Of a stretch of DNA of 64,000 nucleotides, positions 52,001 through 63,100 are shown piece after piece (position 1 is the first letter of the stretch; each line of letters starts with the position of its first letter). The stretch is from Tomocerus qinae. Its lineage: Eukaryota > Arthropoda > Collembola > Entomobryomorpha > Tomoceridae. The notes under the pieces are model-generated. The model was not told where the DNA came from, did no database searches, and was given only the letters and a program-made list of their open reading frames with translations. Position numbers and translations under genes: made by a program. The stretch lies in assembly GCA_020055645.1 (NCBI GenBank), contig CM034549.1, forward strand, positions 20,047,930 to 20,111,929, given 5' to 3'.

Positions 52001-55000
52001 ACGATGTAAGGACCACTGGTCACATCATCAAGAAATGAATAAATAATAATAATAAAATAATAATACTACAAAGTCGTAACCAAAGAAGATCATGTAACAT
52101 TCCTACGTCAGCATTGCTATTTTTTCCCTGTCTGTTCTAAAAATAGAGAAAAATATCTTCTTTCAGACAGTTTACGGTTTGAAAAGCAAGTAGTCTACCT
52201 CAGCCCACCGGAGTTCAGTCATTATTTACCTAATGACAAAGGAGAGAAAACCAAACATGGAGTAGGTGTAAGTACATTTTGTTTGTTTAGGTAGTGAAAA
52301 ACACATTTGAGCACTAAATAACTAAATACACTGCTAATGCTCCTGGCCTTTTTGCAAAATCATTCATAGCATAATCGCTAATGTAGCAGAGAAATACAAC
52401 TTTCTACAAAATACTCTCATAAGTACAAATAGCGGGGAATAAAAAGAGATCGTTAACAGCTATAGTGGTAGATTATAAGAGCATGATGATTTTATAAGGG
52501 AAGAAAAGGAAATAATAGAATAGGAAACAGCAGAGGGTGCACTAGCAAACCAAAGAGAAAGCATATCGTTCCAGAAGAGACTGTACGGTAGAGAAAATCA
52601 ATTTTCCCCAAAGAGTATGTGCGCCGCAAAGATTGCAGTTTCTGTCCGTCGGACAAAATATCACACGTTCAGTTCAACCAGAGAAGATTTCATCCAACGA
52701 ACATTGAGCAGCTTCAGCAGCTTCACCCAGACCAAGCCAAACGAAACGAAACCTGGAGAAGTCAAGCCAAGCGAATCGTTTCTCTTGCTCTGTTTGCCTT
52801 GGCTTGGTTTCCTATTCACATGCTTTCGCTTCCCTCCCTCAACTTTCAACTAAAATTCGACTACTCAACTGCTGAAACTTTCTCTCCAGCCAAGTCAAGA
52901 CACAGAGAGGAAGTAAATGTTAGATTTCTAATGTAGTCGAATGTAGAAGGGTACAGAGGCCTGGCGACTCGTACCTACTGCAAATATACTCAACTACTGA
53001 CTGATTGTCTGACTATTTCCTTGGACTCAAGTGTTACACTGCGAATTCTAATGTAGAATTTGGTGGAATAGAGATACAAAGTTCTTATAATATATCCGGC
53101 GTACCACTAGCCTAGTTCCACTGCATTACCTACTGCTTTATATATCACACATACACACCAACAAAATCAATAGCCAAAAATGTCAAAGACAGACACTCTC
53201 AATTCTCTATACTTTCTATCTCCGACATCACATAAACTACTCTGCTTTCTACGAATGAGCAATCTAATGTTACATAGCTAGTCTTTTCTCTCCCCTTTCT
53301 TTTATTCATAGATGTTAATTCGGCAGAAGTGAATTGAAACAAAAGTTACACCCGCCTATACAAATACTTAAATATAGTTCAAACTATTCACATATAAATA
53401 AGTATATTGGCAAGAGTCAATTGTCTAGCAACATTGGGAAGTGAAGAATAAAGCTGAATCGACTCATGCTACACTTGCTAAGTTGAGCTATCCCACGAAC
53501 CAGCATTCAAACAACTCCTCAAGGAAACTACAAAGAAAACTGCATTAACTTTTTTGCAGACTTGACAAATCTATTCTATGCAGTCAGATATTTTGGCTCT
53601 CTTCGTTTCTTCAATTCTTCCCTGACATGACATTTGAACTTTCCTTCCATTTATATATACACCCATAAAATTAAACGAGCACACACGAATCAAAATCAGC
53701 TGGCCTAATGGCTTTAGAGCTTTGCCCTACTAAAAATCATTTATCATTTCACTCTTCCTCTCTAACTTAATATGTCACAGATAGCAATTTTCTCTTAAGT
53801 GAAAGCTTGGAGAATGAAGAGAAGAAAATATGAGAAATTGATAGACCTAAATGAGTCTTAATAAAAAGCAACTTTTAATCTCATGAAGAATGCAGATGAA
53901 CCATTATCATTAACTCAGTTGCAAGAGCTGTATACTGCAATTCCGAATGAATAATCTACACAAGATCGTGACTTGAAAGACCAAAATCTACTTGTGAGCG
54001 GAGAAGAATTGAAATATGAAATTTTAAACAATCAACACGACTCCCTACCCTGTTAAGACATAGTAGCATGTATTTGGAGAACGCATTATAGAAAGCTTGG
54101 GCTGGAGAAGATTGCATGGGGCGAGGGAATCTTATTCATTCTTAAGGATACAATAATTAAATGCTTTCCGAGTATTTATTTCATGCTTAGTACATTATAT
54201 AACGTTTTACGAGAGTCCTGGAAATGGAGTCCTTGTGTTTATCACTACTCAGAGTATAAGGACAGAGCCTGGGTAGTTCAGTTTCAGATAGTGACTAACT
54301 TTATTGCTTAAGGGAAGACATGTACCACACTATACAACAGACAACGGAATTATTAAACGTGGGTGAAAGATTGTCTGAAACGTGGGTGAAAGATAGACTT
54401 TTGTTTGCTTTCTCCAGGAATGTGAAAGCGATTACTTGAACACAAGTGCCCAGACTTTACTTTACTACTGTTTGCTTTGTCTCGCCTACATGATTTAAAA
54501 TATAGACTGTATATAATGAAAATACAACTTAATTTGATAATATATCTTCCAGAATATTTTACATGTGCATTTAGGTACATTTTCAAGAAAATGTAAAATG
54601 CACATTTAGGTCAAAAGGCTTTCTAAATGTTAGTTCTGGTGAATAATTTAATTGCTGAACTTTTTCTATCGAGGATGATGTATGAAAGAGCATAATGCGA
54701 AAAAATGACATTTACTGCAATGCACAATTTTTGCAGGATTTATAAAGGACAAAACTATTTTTTCCTGTAAGAGTTAGGTAAGGACAGTTGAGGTTATCAA
54801 TGAATTTTTCTACTTACTGGAGAAAACACGACAAAATGATACTTTGGGGATTAATATATTCATGTAAATTGCTTTAGTTTCAAAATGAAAGGATGCCCAT
54901 GACAGGGACAACGACAGCGACTAAACAATGCAAGACTGACGAGGAAACTTGATTCGGATGGGCTATTTCTGCCATTTTCCATCCGACTGTTTAATGCTCA

Positions 55001-57163
55001 AGGTTTACTGGCTTCAAGAGGACAAGGACAAAAAATGGAAAATGGGAAACAGATAGATATATACTCTGTAGATGTAGCCGTGCAGATAGAACATTTCTGA
55101 GTTAAAAAAGCCCGCAAAAACAACCGGGCCACATTATATTTTATTACATGCACCGACAAAACAACTTTTGAAAAGGAGAATAAAGCTAATCTGTAAGAGA
55201 GCTGAAGGAAGAATTTCCGCTTTCGTTTTCTAGACAGGACTTTCGGAAGAGAGACAACGAAACTCAGTTCAGCCAAGCTAACTAAACTGTGCTCATTGTC
55301 CGTATAGCAATGAAAAGCTTCTTTGGGGTTACTAGTACGTGAGTACGTTTGATTCGAGGGAAAAGTCGAGGAGGAAAGTAAAGGGCAAACTTGGTTTCTA
55401 AGTAAGCGCTATTAGAAACTAGTCCATACATATATCTACTTTGGTATTTTCATGCTTGTGTTTTGTATGTGTGCGAGGACGAAGCTTGGAAATGAAATGG
55501 AACTCGAGGGAATGACAGAGTTAAAAACAAAGCGCTATAACGCTGAAATATTTATGATCCTTTCACGGCTCTATTTCTGTCGGAGACCAAAAACGGTTCT
55601 CTTGCTAACTACTACTACGTTTACGTATTCCTAGGGCTACCAACCAGTCTAAGTCCAGCGTCATTCGATATTGCACTCCCGCTAGGCGTTCCGAGTTTAC
55701 TGATTCACTTTTGGTGTACAATTATATACAGACAAAGATATAAGAGTCGAGCTCCTAGGGCAGCTTCACTTTGACTTGCATGAGATACGATACCAAAGTA
55801 GACAGATAATAGGAGCAAACTACTTTAGAATACAGTATTTTGTAGAAGCCTTTTATCTTTTCCCAGTTTCCCCATACTCACGGCTCCGATGCTAAATTTT
55901 CAGCTTTAATGATTTGCTTTTCAGCTAAAGTACAACAGCCCATCACGTACTACTTATCGTTAAGATATTTCAGACAACAACCCCACTACAGCTATGAGTA
56001 CCACTCATCATTTAATCTTTAATGATTAAATATTACAGTTTACTTTGAGATTTTAAAAGCCATATTGGCCTTCCTGGTACACGGTTATATTTTCTCCTGT
56101 AATGAATCATAATATAAAATAAGCTTACTTGATACGAGTGCTCCCTCCTTCCGTTTTGTATTTATGGGCTCCAGTTGCTACAGGTTTAGAATCTTTCCCG
56201 TTTCGAAATTCCCTTTGAAATTCTTGAATAAGAGTCAATTTTCCTTTAGGTGGAATAGCTGGAGCTTCAGCAGGGGCTACTCTGTTGTCCTTCTTGGCTA
56301 TTGCCATTGCCAGGGCTGAACGAGGCTGAGGACTTCTGGAAGGTGATGGGGATGACGTTCTTAAAGGCTTGTAGCCCATTTTACTATAATTTGTATATGA
56401 TTTTTTCTTGAGCGAGGCTGCCGAGAAACTGGAAGCACATGTTTTATATGATGATGCTGAACTGCAAGAACTGGCTGACGAAACACCTGAATAACATTTT
56501 ACAAGTTCAAACAATATAATTACTCTTACTTATACGGTAGGTTTATTTAGGACAAATTCAGGATTTATTGGATTGGATTTAAAAAAGACATTTAGTTACT
56601 TTTCAGAGTATTACCAGAGGCAGCGGAAGTATTTGACGTGACAGAGTACAAAGAGGCAGACTGTGGAACATGATACCATTGATGACCGATTGTATACTGA
56701 GAAGCGGAAGAAGACATTGGGGGAACCGATCCGTTTGAGTGTTTCAGTCGTAAAATTTTGGCTCGGCATATGACACAGCGTAAGGGTAATAACCGCTGAG
56801 CCACCGCCATTTGAATTGTTTTGACAAAACACTTCCGACATACTACACGATGGCCGCAGGGATAAGTCTGCATTGTCGCTTTTGCGTTGACACACACCAC
56901 ACACTAAAAACCACAACCATATTAGTACCTATCTGTACTAAACACATACTAAACAACACATTTACAATGTTCATACTATGCTATATAACTAAAGAGATCT
57001 GTAAAATCCTTTACAATCCTTACAAAAACTGTAAGATACATAATTGACAGGAATAGGACTTTCATGACTATAATATACTATGGCTATTATTGTTAGTTAC
57101 CTCTTCATCTTGATTGGCAGCAATTTCCGGCTCGTGCTCATCCAGTTTTGTTAGCAACTTATC
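37082..57163 (-). CDS. RING-finger (C3HC4) protein, C-terminal 390 residues, putative E3 ubiquitin ligase
   Basis: Four minus-strand exons were rebuilt: 57101-57163, 56600-56903, 56129-56486 and 37082-37529 (stop TAA at 37082-37084). Phases close at each junction. The third intron is 18.6 kb. Earlier exons were not found between 57164 and 64000 and probably lie outside. The visible protein starts with an acidic stretch (KLDEHEPEIAANQDEE), then a C3HC4 RING: C22, C25, C37, H39, C43, C46, C64 and C67, counted from the first visible residue (CVVC, CGHRVVCRKC, CVIC). A low-complexity Ser/Pro/Lys-rich tail follows, with a conserved-looking island LIQEFQREFRNGKDSKP and a basic end. RING domains of this type recruit E2 enzymes. 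I recognise the RING as an arthropod family with one such domain but cannot give it a secure name. There is no sign of decay. Confidence 0.85.
39434..39472. repeat. Perfect 11-bp hairpin
   Basis: TTGGTGAAAGT at 39434-39444 pairs exactly with ACTTTCACCAA at 39462-39472 across a 17-base loop. It contains the GTGAAAGT octamer that recurs elsewhere in the window. Confidence 0.7.
42945..43879. mobile_element. Candidate non-autonomous DNA element with inverted subterminal repeats
   Basis: The ends carry near-identical direct repeats, TATATGACATGACA at 42945-42958 and TATATGACTATGACA at 43865-43879, which could be a target duplication differing by one base. Just inside the left end, several copies of a motif like GTATACTGG or GTAAACTGGTCTT occur between 42965 and 43075. 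The same motif occurs in the opposite orientation between about 43780 and 43855 (AGACCAGTTTAC). The reverse complement of the right end aligns over roughly 50 bases with the left end. The interior holds a 10-bp tandem array and no reading frame of note. This looks like a MITE-type element of about 0.9 kb with subterminal motif clusters that a transposase could bind. The family is unknown. Confidence 0.5.
43234..43400. repeat. Short tandem array, period 10 (and 20) bases
   Basis: Units of the type GACAATTGGA and GACAATTTGG alternate in register from about 43280 to 43365, flanked by looser relatives such as TTAAATTGAG on both sides. The alternation gives a 20-base higher-order period. It sits inside the candidate element at 42945-43879. 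Confidence 0.85.
44322..44887 (-). mobile_element. tRNA-derived SINE, minus orientation, with 12-bp target-site duplication
   Basis: AAATGGTAGGAT occurs at 44322-44333 and again at 44876-44887, directly flanking a GC-richer block of 542 bases. On the minus strand the block begins with a tRNA-like head (about 44873-44799). GGCG and CGCC close a stem, an A-box-like GGTCTAATGG lies at 44851-44860, and a perfect B box GGTTCGAATCC lies at 44808-44818. These are internal RNA polymerase III promoter parts. The body follows, and the 3' end is a short CA-repeat tail (TG on the plus strand at 44333-44341). A perfect duplication, pol III head and simple-repeat tail are the marks of a SINE copied by a LINE machinery. 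It is long for a SINE. The unbroken duplication suggests a fairly recent insertion. Confidence 0.82.
49768..52078. mobile_element. 2.3-kb insertion with perfect 15-bp target duplication and internal satellite array
   Basis: TACTACAAAGTCGTA is present at 49768-49782 and at 52064-52078. Directly after the left copy, 21 bases at 49783-49803 form an inverted repeat with 51937-51957, with one mismatch (GGAGTTGGGTTGAGTGAG against the reverse complement of CTCACTCAGCCCAACTCC). About 106 bases then follow to the right copy, ending in an AAT-rich tail (AATAATAATAATAAAATAATAA at about 52041-52063). The middle is filled by a 124-bp tandem array. No reading frame of a reverse transcriptase or transposase is visible, so it is non-autonomous. 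The long duplication and AAT tail suggest mobilisation by a LINE-type machinery. The inverted repeat is unusual for that class. Confidence 0.75.
50096..51378. repeat. 124-bp tandem (satellite-like) array, about seven full homogeneous units plus degenerate edges
   Basis: The marker AAAAACGATTTACC starts at 50451, 50575, 50699, 50823, 50947, 51071 (one base changed), 51195 and 51319, exactly 124 bases apart each time. Seven complete units and a part of an eighth are nearly identical. To the left, the marker recurs at 50098, 50274 and 50374 with uneven spacing, and these units are diverged or shortened. The right edge also decays (ATATTGTCAATGAG). A unit contains TGTCAATGAGTTTTGCATT and GAGATACGCTGGTTTTATTA. 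It is AT-rich and non-coding. Confidence 0.95.
52560..52950. other. GC-richer, CpG-containing island within the giant intron
   Basis: This stretch is less AT-rich than its surroundings, holds several CpGs (GCGCCGC, GTCCGTCGGAC) and has open frames on both strands, including an ATG-initiated one of 78 codons from 52617. None resembles a known protein. CAAGCCAAACGAAACGAAAC and CAAGCCAAGCGAA recur within it. Because it lies upstream of the last exon of the minus-strand RING gene, it could be an internal promoter or leader exon. This is inference from base composition alone. Confidence 0.25.
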
Positions 57164-60100
57164 CTGAAATAAGTCAAAATAGTTCATATCAGTTACGTAC
57201 TCGATGGTACGTGCAAAACCACATTTCTTCATTTCTGTTATGTATTGAAAATTGGTGGTTACCCACTCCGATAAAATATTTTAGCCACATCAAAGGATGT
57301 GAACTAATTTTCTATGAGAACCTCAAAAATCTTTGGGATAACCAAACACAGTTTCTATATAAACATTATATACTCTCAACAAGCTATATTAGACATTGCG
57401 AGCAGCTCTCACTTTGTGGTTAACCACTCACATTTGGAATGTTTATGGCTTAATTAGAACAGTTGAGCTTTTAGTTTGGAGTAGCAAATGGCCAAAAAGT
57501 ATAAATGCAAAGCAACTGACTAGTAAATACAACTTCAGTTTCAAACTCTTCAAACCGATTTGCTGCATCTGCATTTGAGTGGGTTACGAAATAGAACACC
57601 AAACAAGGTTGAAACTAATTTTGTAGTTTTGAAATCACTTACAGAAACTGAACTCCGCTAAGCCACTGCTATAGTTTTGTTATACACTATTAATATCAGT
57701 CTTTTGGTAACCAGTGAGTTATGTCAATACTGAACCAATTTACAGTTACCATTACCACAGTTTACAACTATAATATTGCTCTATGCTATTCTAGCCTGAT
57801 CTGAACCTTTCAACAATAAACACTGAGATAAATGCAAAAAAGAGAGGTTTATAGCACACATACATGTCCTATTATGTGGAATTAAATTTTCCTTCTAAGA
57901 GAATACACCACAACGAATGTTATATGCACCGGGTTTTCCTTGGAACATGTAAATAAACATATATTTTACGATTTACAAATGAGTTGCAATCGTTTGGCCA
58001 GAACAGCAACAACTGTTAATATTAACCAACCATTTCATGAAATGGCAACATTTCCTTAGTTATGTGTATTCAACATAAAATATCCAAAATTTTAATTACT
58101 TTCTTCGGGTTTCACAAGCATACATGGTTGTATAGGGCATAGCTTTCACAATAAATAGCAATGAATGCAGAAAACGACCACATGCACATGTGGAAGTGTA
58201 AAATACATAAAAATAGTAGTATTTCCATTAAACCATTTAAGTTAGTAATAAAAGTCTGCTCATCGTAGTTATGATTTTATCGCAGCAAATATTACTGAAT
58301 ATAATTAGATAAAAAGTCCCGAATTATCTTCATATCATCAGTAAAAGTACTTTATTTTGGGTAAAAATAATTTCCCAATATCAAATTCAAGGAAATGAGT
58401 AGGTTGGATACTTTCTCCTTCAATATCGTAGATCAGTTTCATCCCATTTGACTTGTATTTTACTACCCCGAACGGAAAAACTAGTAACTGGGTGAAAGTG
58501 AAACATGACTACAATCTACAATGGACGTAAGAACATGTATCCAATACAAGTAGTATTTATGTTATATTCAGACGAGATATTTAAGACTGTACTTAGGGAA
58601 AGCTAAAGCTACTGTCTCCACATAACTTCCCAAATAAATTGCAAGAATTTCTCAGGTACTTAAATGTCCTAGTATAACCAACCGTGCGTTAGGTTGTATT
58701 TTGCTTCTAGCAAGTAGTAGAGTGGTATACTATAGTGACACATGAACATGGTATGCAATTTATTCCTGACATAACTTACCTACCTTCAGGCAAAGTGAAC
58801 ATTATACTTTACGAGTGTTGCAGTGTCACTGCTTTGTGAGTATTACACCTGTTTACGAAGTAATGTAAAAATATTTTTGTTATGTGGCGACAGTTTGATA
58901 AGTTTTCCCCAGTAATAATGCTGGATTTCTAACTAACTACGTAATAAGACATTGGTTTAGGTCACGCAACACTGTTTACTGTTTCGTCTTGATTGTCTGG
59001 AGTTGCTGTAACTTATGCACTCTTTCCAAGCAAAAAATCGTCTTCACACAGAATGCTAAAGTATCGCTGGGTAAGAGGGTCATAAACATTGAGTAGGTAG
59101 CTATACTCAAGTGTGGTATAACAATAATTTTCCTCGCCATTAGTGTCTCACACGGCCATTGTAAAATTGTGTTAGGCTTAGCCATGTCGGGTCACAGAGG
59201 CAAAAAGTAACAAATAAAGTTGCAAAAAAATAGTTCACAAACAGAACAGCCATTGTGGGAATGCTAAAGTGAAGATACAGGTACATCAAGCACTAAAAAA
59301 CTTATTCCATTGTGTCTCCAACATAGATATGTAGTAACATTCAATAATGAGAATCTGTTCAAACTTCAGGAGTGCAATTAAGCAAACCACAGAAAACCCA
59401 TCGAAATAAATGAAGAGCGATAAAAGGAAGAGAGAACTTTCGCCAAATTTCCCGGTCAATACGAAGCACCAAAGTAGAGCATTACTTTGGCTTTTTAAGG
59501 ATAAAGACATTCATTGACACCTGCTGTGCTGATTGATAGCTCTTTTTGTTCCAAATGAGCTAAATGACCTTTCGGCCTTTCGCTTGTCATTCCTTGGCAG
59601 TAGTGCTAAAGTACATCCGTCCAAGAACGACTTTTTATGTCCTCTAGTTAAATTACATTAGAGCATCCACAAGCTCAACATGTCACCGAATCCACAATGG
59701 ATTTTATTCCTTTTCAGACCTTAAGCAAACACATTACTATCTAAGTTCCGTGTCCGTCTCTCTTATTTCTTGGCCTTCGAGTTCTACCTGTTTTTCTTTA
59801 GAAACCATCAGTTACTTTCTTTAAAACCAGCAGTCTCTGCACGCTAGCTTTTACTCTCCTTTCACCATTGTCCACACCTAACTAAAATGTGTCTAGATGT
59901 AATAACACTAGAACATCTCAACAAGTTATAAGCTTATGACTTCCTATTTTGTAGCTCTAAAACCAGGATGGCTTATGTCCCACTGTATACAATATCATAG
60001 CTAATGATATTGTTTCCGCTATTATTACCTACCACTTGGAACTTGGTAGCACTACTATTGGCTTTTGTACTTTGTACGATTTATTTGCGTCGTTCATACA

Positions 60101-63100
60101 ATAGAGAACTAATAAAAATAGTAAATCTCATCGGTTGAACTGAAATATCCGTATAAATATAAAACTGATGAAATACAAAATACATAAAGTGCAGGAGAAA
60201 GTAATGTATTATAGGAACGTATACGTTCTTCAAGTATTTCTCTTTAGGTGTCTAGTATGTGCCCTACAATTTTATACTATAGGTATGATAGTTGTGATAA
60301 TAACACAATTGCTTTTCCAGTCCAAGAGACAAAATGCATTGTGTGAGTTTCTACAACCGATTTATTTCTCAGGATGACACAAAATCGTACAATGGAAAAG
60401 GCAGGTACATAATAATATAGAATATGTTCCTAAATGTCTTGTACTAGTAGAGAGGAAATAGATTGACAAGTTGTCTGGAGAAAGCATGCGATGTGTAATA
60501 CTGTAAATTGAAAAACCTACAAGTTGACACAATTTTGAGACGGTGCTTAACCGTGAAATGGAATTGGAGCAGATAGCTCAGCATATCCGAAAATCTAATC
60601 TTAACCGAGTTTGAGCATTATAAAAAAGACAATATGATGCATGTGCAAAAGAATGGATGTCTACCGGGGGAAAGCAATAAATTCTATAGTACTTTATGAG
60701 TACTAACCTCCCATGGTAAAACATGGTAGTTGTCGTGCTACACAACATATGGTTATAAATGAAAGGAGTGACATCAAGGAAACCGTACTTGACACAAAAT
60801 AGAAGACTGATGATGATGAAAAGAAGGTCTTACGGAAGAGACTGGAGAAAGTCTCAATGGAATTAAATCTATTATTTGTGCCTTAGGTTGACTAAGATCC
60901 TTGCTTGCCTGTAAAAGACGACTGCATGCGAACATCTCTTACGTAATACAAAGTTACTTAAGTTAGTTAATGTCGGTTTTGTACCAGTAGCTATGTAACT
61001 ACAACTGACTGAAACGACTGACACAACTTTGTAAAATAATAATTCGTGTAATTTTAGTAGAAGACAAGTTATAAGGTAATAGTAGTTGAATAAATACACT
61101 CTATTTAATGACTTTAAGCCAACGTATGTACTATATACGAGATACTGAAAGAGTCTTCAACAAAGTTCCAACCATACTAACTAGACTTGGTTATCTCCTT
61201 TATTCGGCTTCACTTTCTTCATCCCCTAATTTACTTTCAGCGAAAACGCAAGAAAGGCTTAACCGAATGAAAATGAGAACACGAACCTAGGAAAAGTCAA
61301 GTGGAAAGTACATGGCTTCACTCTGCCGCGTGATCCCTGCACAATTATACACTTACCTTTCTCAGAAGCCTTTTCTCAACTTTTCCTATAAGTTATTCGA
61401 CTTCTCCTTGAAATCTGATTAGCAGTTGTACACGACTGAAACTTGTATATATATCTTTAGATGATATAGATTACTTACTACCTGTCTTTTTCCACAGTAC
61501 GTGTACTTATTAAAGTAAAACCCGTATCAGTTCATCTCGAAGAGAACCAGGCTTATGTGAAGAGCGGTATTTAATTCACTTACATACATGTCTTGCTTAT
61601 TTAGCTAGAATCTAAGAACATTTCAATGCCACTGGCATTGGAAATGCTTGTTCTTAGAACAAAATACTTTTAACTCGATGAATTGCTAAGCTGCATGAAA
61701 AAGCGACGAAAGACTGCCTCGCAGTCAAGCAAGCAACATAAAACATTACCCTCTTTTCATCGAATATCCTACATATAAATACACTAGTAGTTCTAGCTAA
61801 AGGTAAATTAAACTTAATACAGTGTGTCTCAATCGTTTTCATGATGCTTTCTCTTTTATTAAGGGAACTCCATACGAAACTCTCACCAATCTTTCACCGA
61901 TAGTTTTAATCAACGTTAACGAAATTTTTGTGTGGTGAAAGTTGAGGAAAGTTTTATATGAAGTCATAAGGAAGGAGAAAGCATCGTGAATGTTTGGACA
62001 TCCTGTATGTGCATCTACCTTTTATACATAGATTTATAAGCCATTTTATTTTCTATTTCATTATCCTTTCTTGGTCATGCTACCATAATGTTCTGTTATA
62101 TGTACATTCAATTACTTACATTGCACTCCAACAACATCTTCACTAAACCTACACTCAAACCTCTTACTCAAGATTAGTCAAGAAAGATAAAGAAAATTAA
62201 AGATAGTGAAGTATAACATAAAAAGTTCAAGGAGAGCTGCTTTCTTCCTAATTATTTGCTAGTGCAGGTTAGGGATTTCGATTTAGGAGTACACAATTTA
62301 AGTTGAGCGCTTTTAGCGAACATGCCTCTAATTTTTAATTACAAAAATTCCAATTCTTGTGAGGCAGCACATAAGTAGCTTACTATATAACCCCTTCGGG
62401 ATTTTATTTTCTGACATGATATGAATTCTCCACGGTTCAGGTTAATTTAAAACTGGTATAATAATGATAATAAAGTACATAGTCGCCTTTTTTAAATCTT
62501 ATATTTAGTATAAAATTAAAATAAAAAGAATTTTAAATAGTTTGGAAACTGTAAGGATTTTGAAACTTGGAATTGATGATGTGACGAATAGTAGGATTGT
62601 GTAAGATGCATTTGCAAATGGGATTCGACAAGGAGTGCTTGGTTGTTCCTATTTCCAGCTTTACGTATTTTTAGATATTTTTAGCAGTAATTACTTTACT
62701 TCTTCCTTTAAGCGAAACATAATTGCAGAGCTGGATGTTTTACTTAGGTATTTTAATCAATGCAAGTTCTAACTAGACTAAGTCTTGTTTTGTATTCTGG
62801 AAGGAATTTCAGGCGAGAAAGATTTTTACTTAAGATTTCGGAACATAATGATTAATTACAGAAAACGACACATTCAAGGCTGGCGAGACTGAAAATAATG
62901 ACATTCTGTTTTTGACTACTTATGATTATTTCTTTGGAATTCTAAGTAAGGAGACGCAGGTAGTAAAAGTATAAAATAAGTTGTCTAACTTCAATCAAAA
63001 TGTCAACCCATGACCGCTATTTCCTTCTGTCAGGGCGTACACCCAGCCATTTAACTATGGTACTGAGGTATTATTTTATGCAGAAATGATTGTAGATACC

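Larger units (their letters stand above)
37530..56128 (-). other. Giant (18.6 kb) intron of the RING-finger gene
   Basis: The donor on the minus strand lies at 56127-56128 (exon ...ATCAA|GTAAGC) and the acceptor at 37530-37531 (GATTTCAG|ATGTGC). Splicing gives an in-frame Lys-Cys join. Nearly every other intron in the window is under 800 bases. Apart from the insertions listed separately, I see no coding exon in it. It includes hairpins, short simple repeats such as the GGAGCTAGGA repeats near 46415, a CATGTCATAA doublet at 47942 and a 16-bp palindrome at 40121-40136, and long unremarkable AT-rich tracts. Confidence 0.75.

Noticed and set aside
52617-52853. ATG-initiated 78-codon frame in the CpG-containing island
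   Set aside because: Three overlapping frames on both strands are open here, which points to base composition and internal repetition, not selection for a protein.
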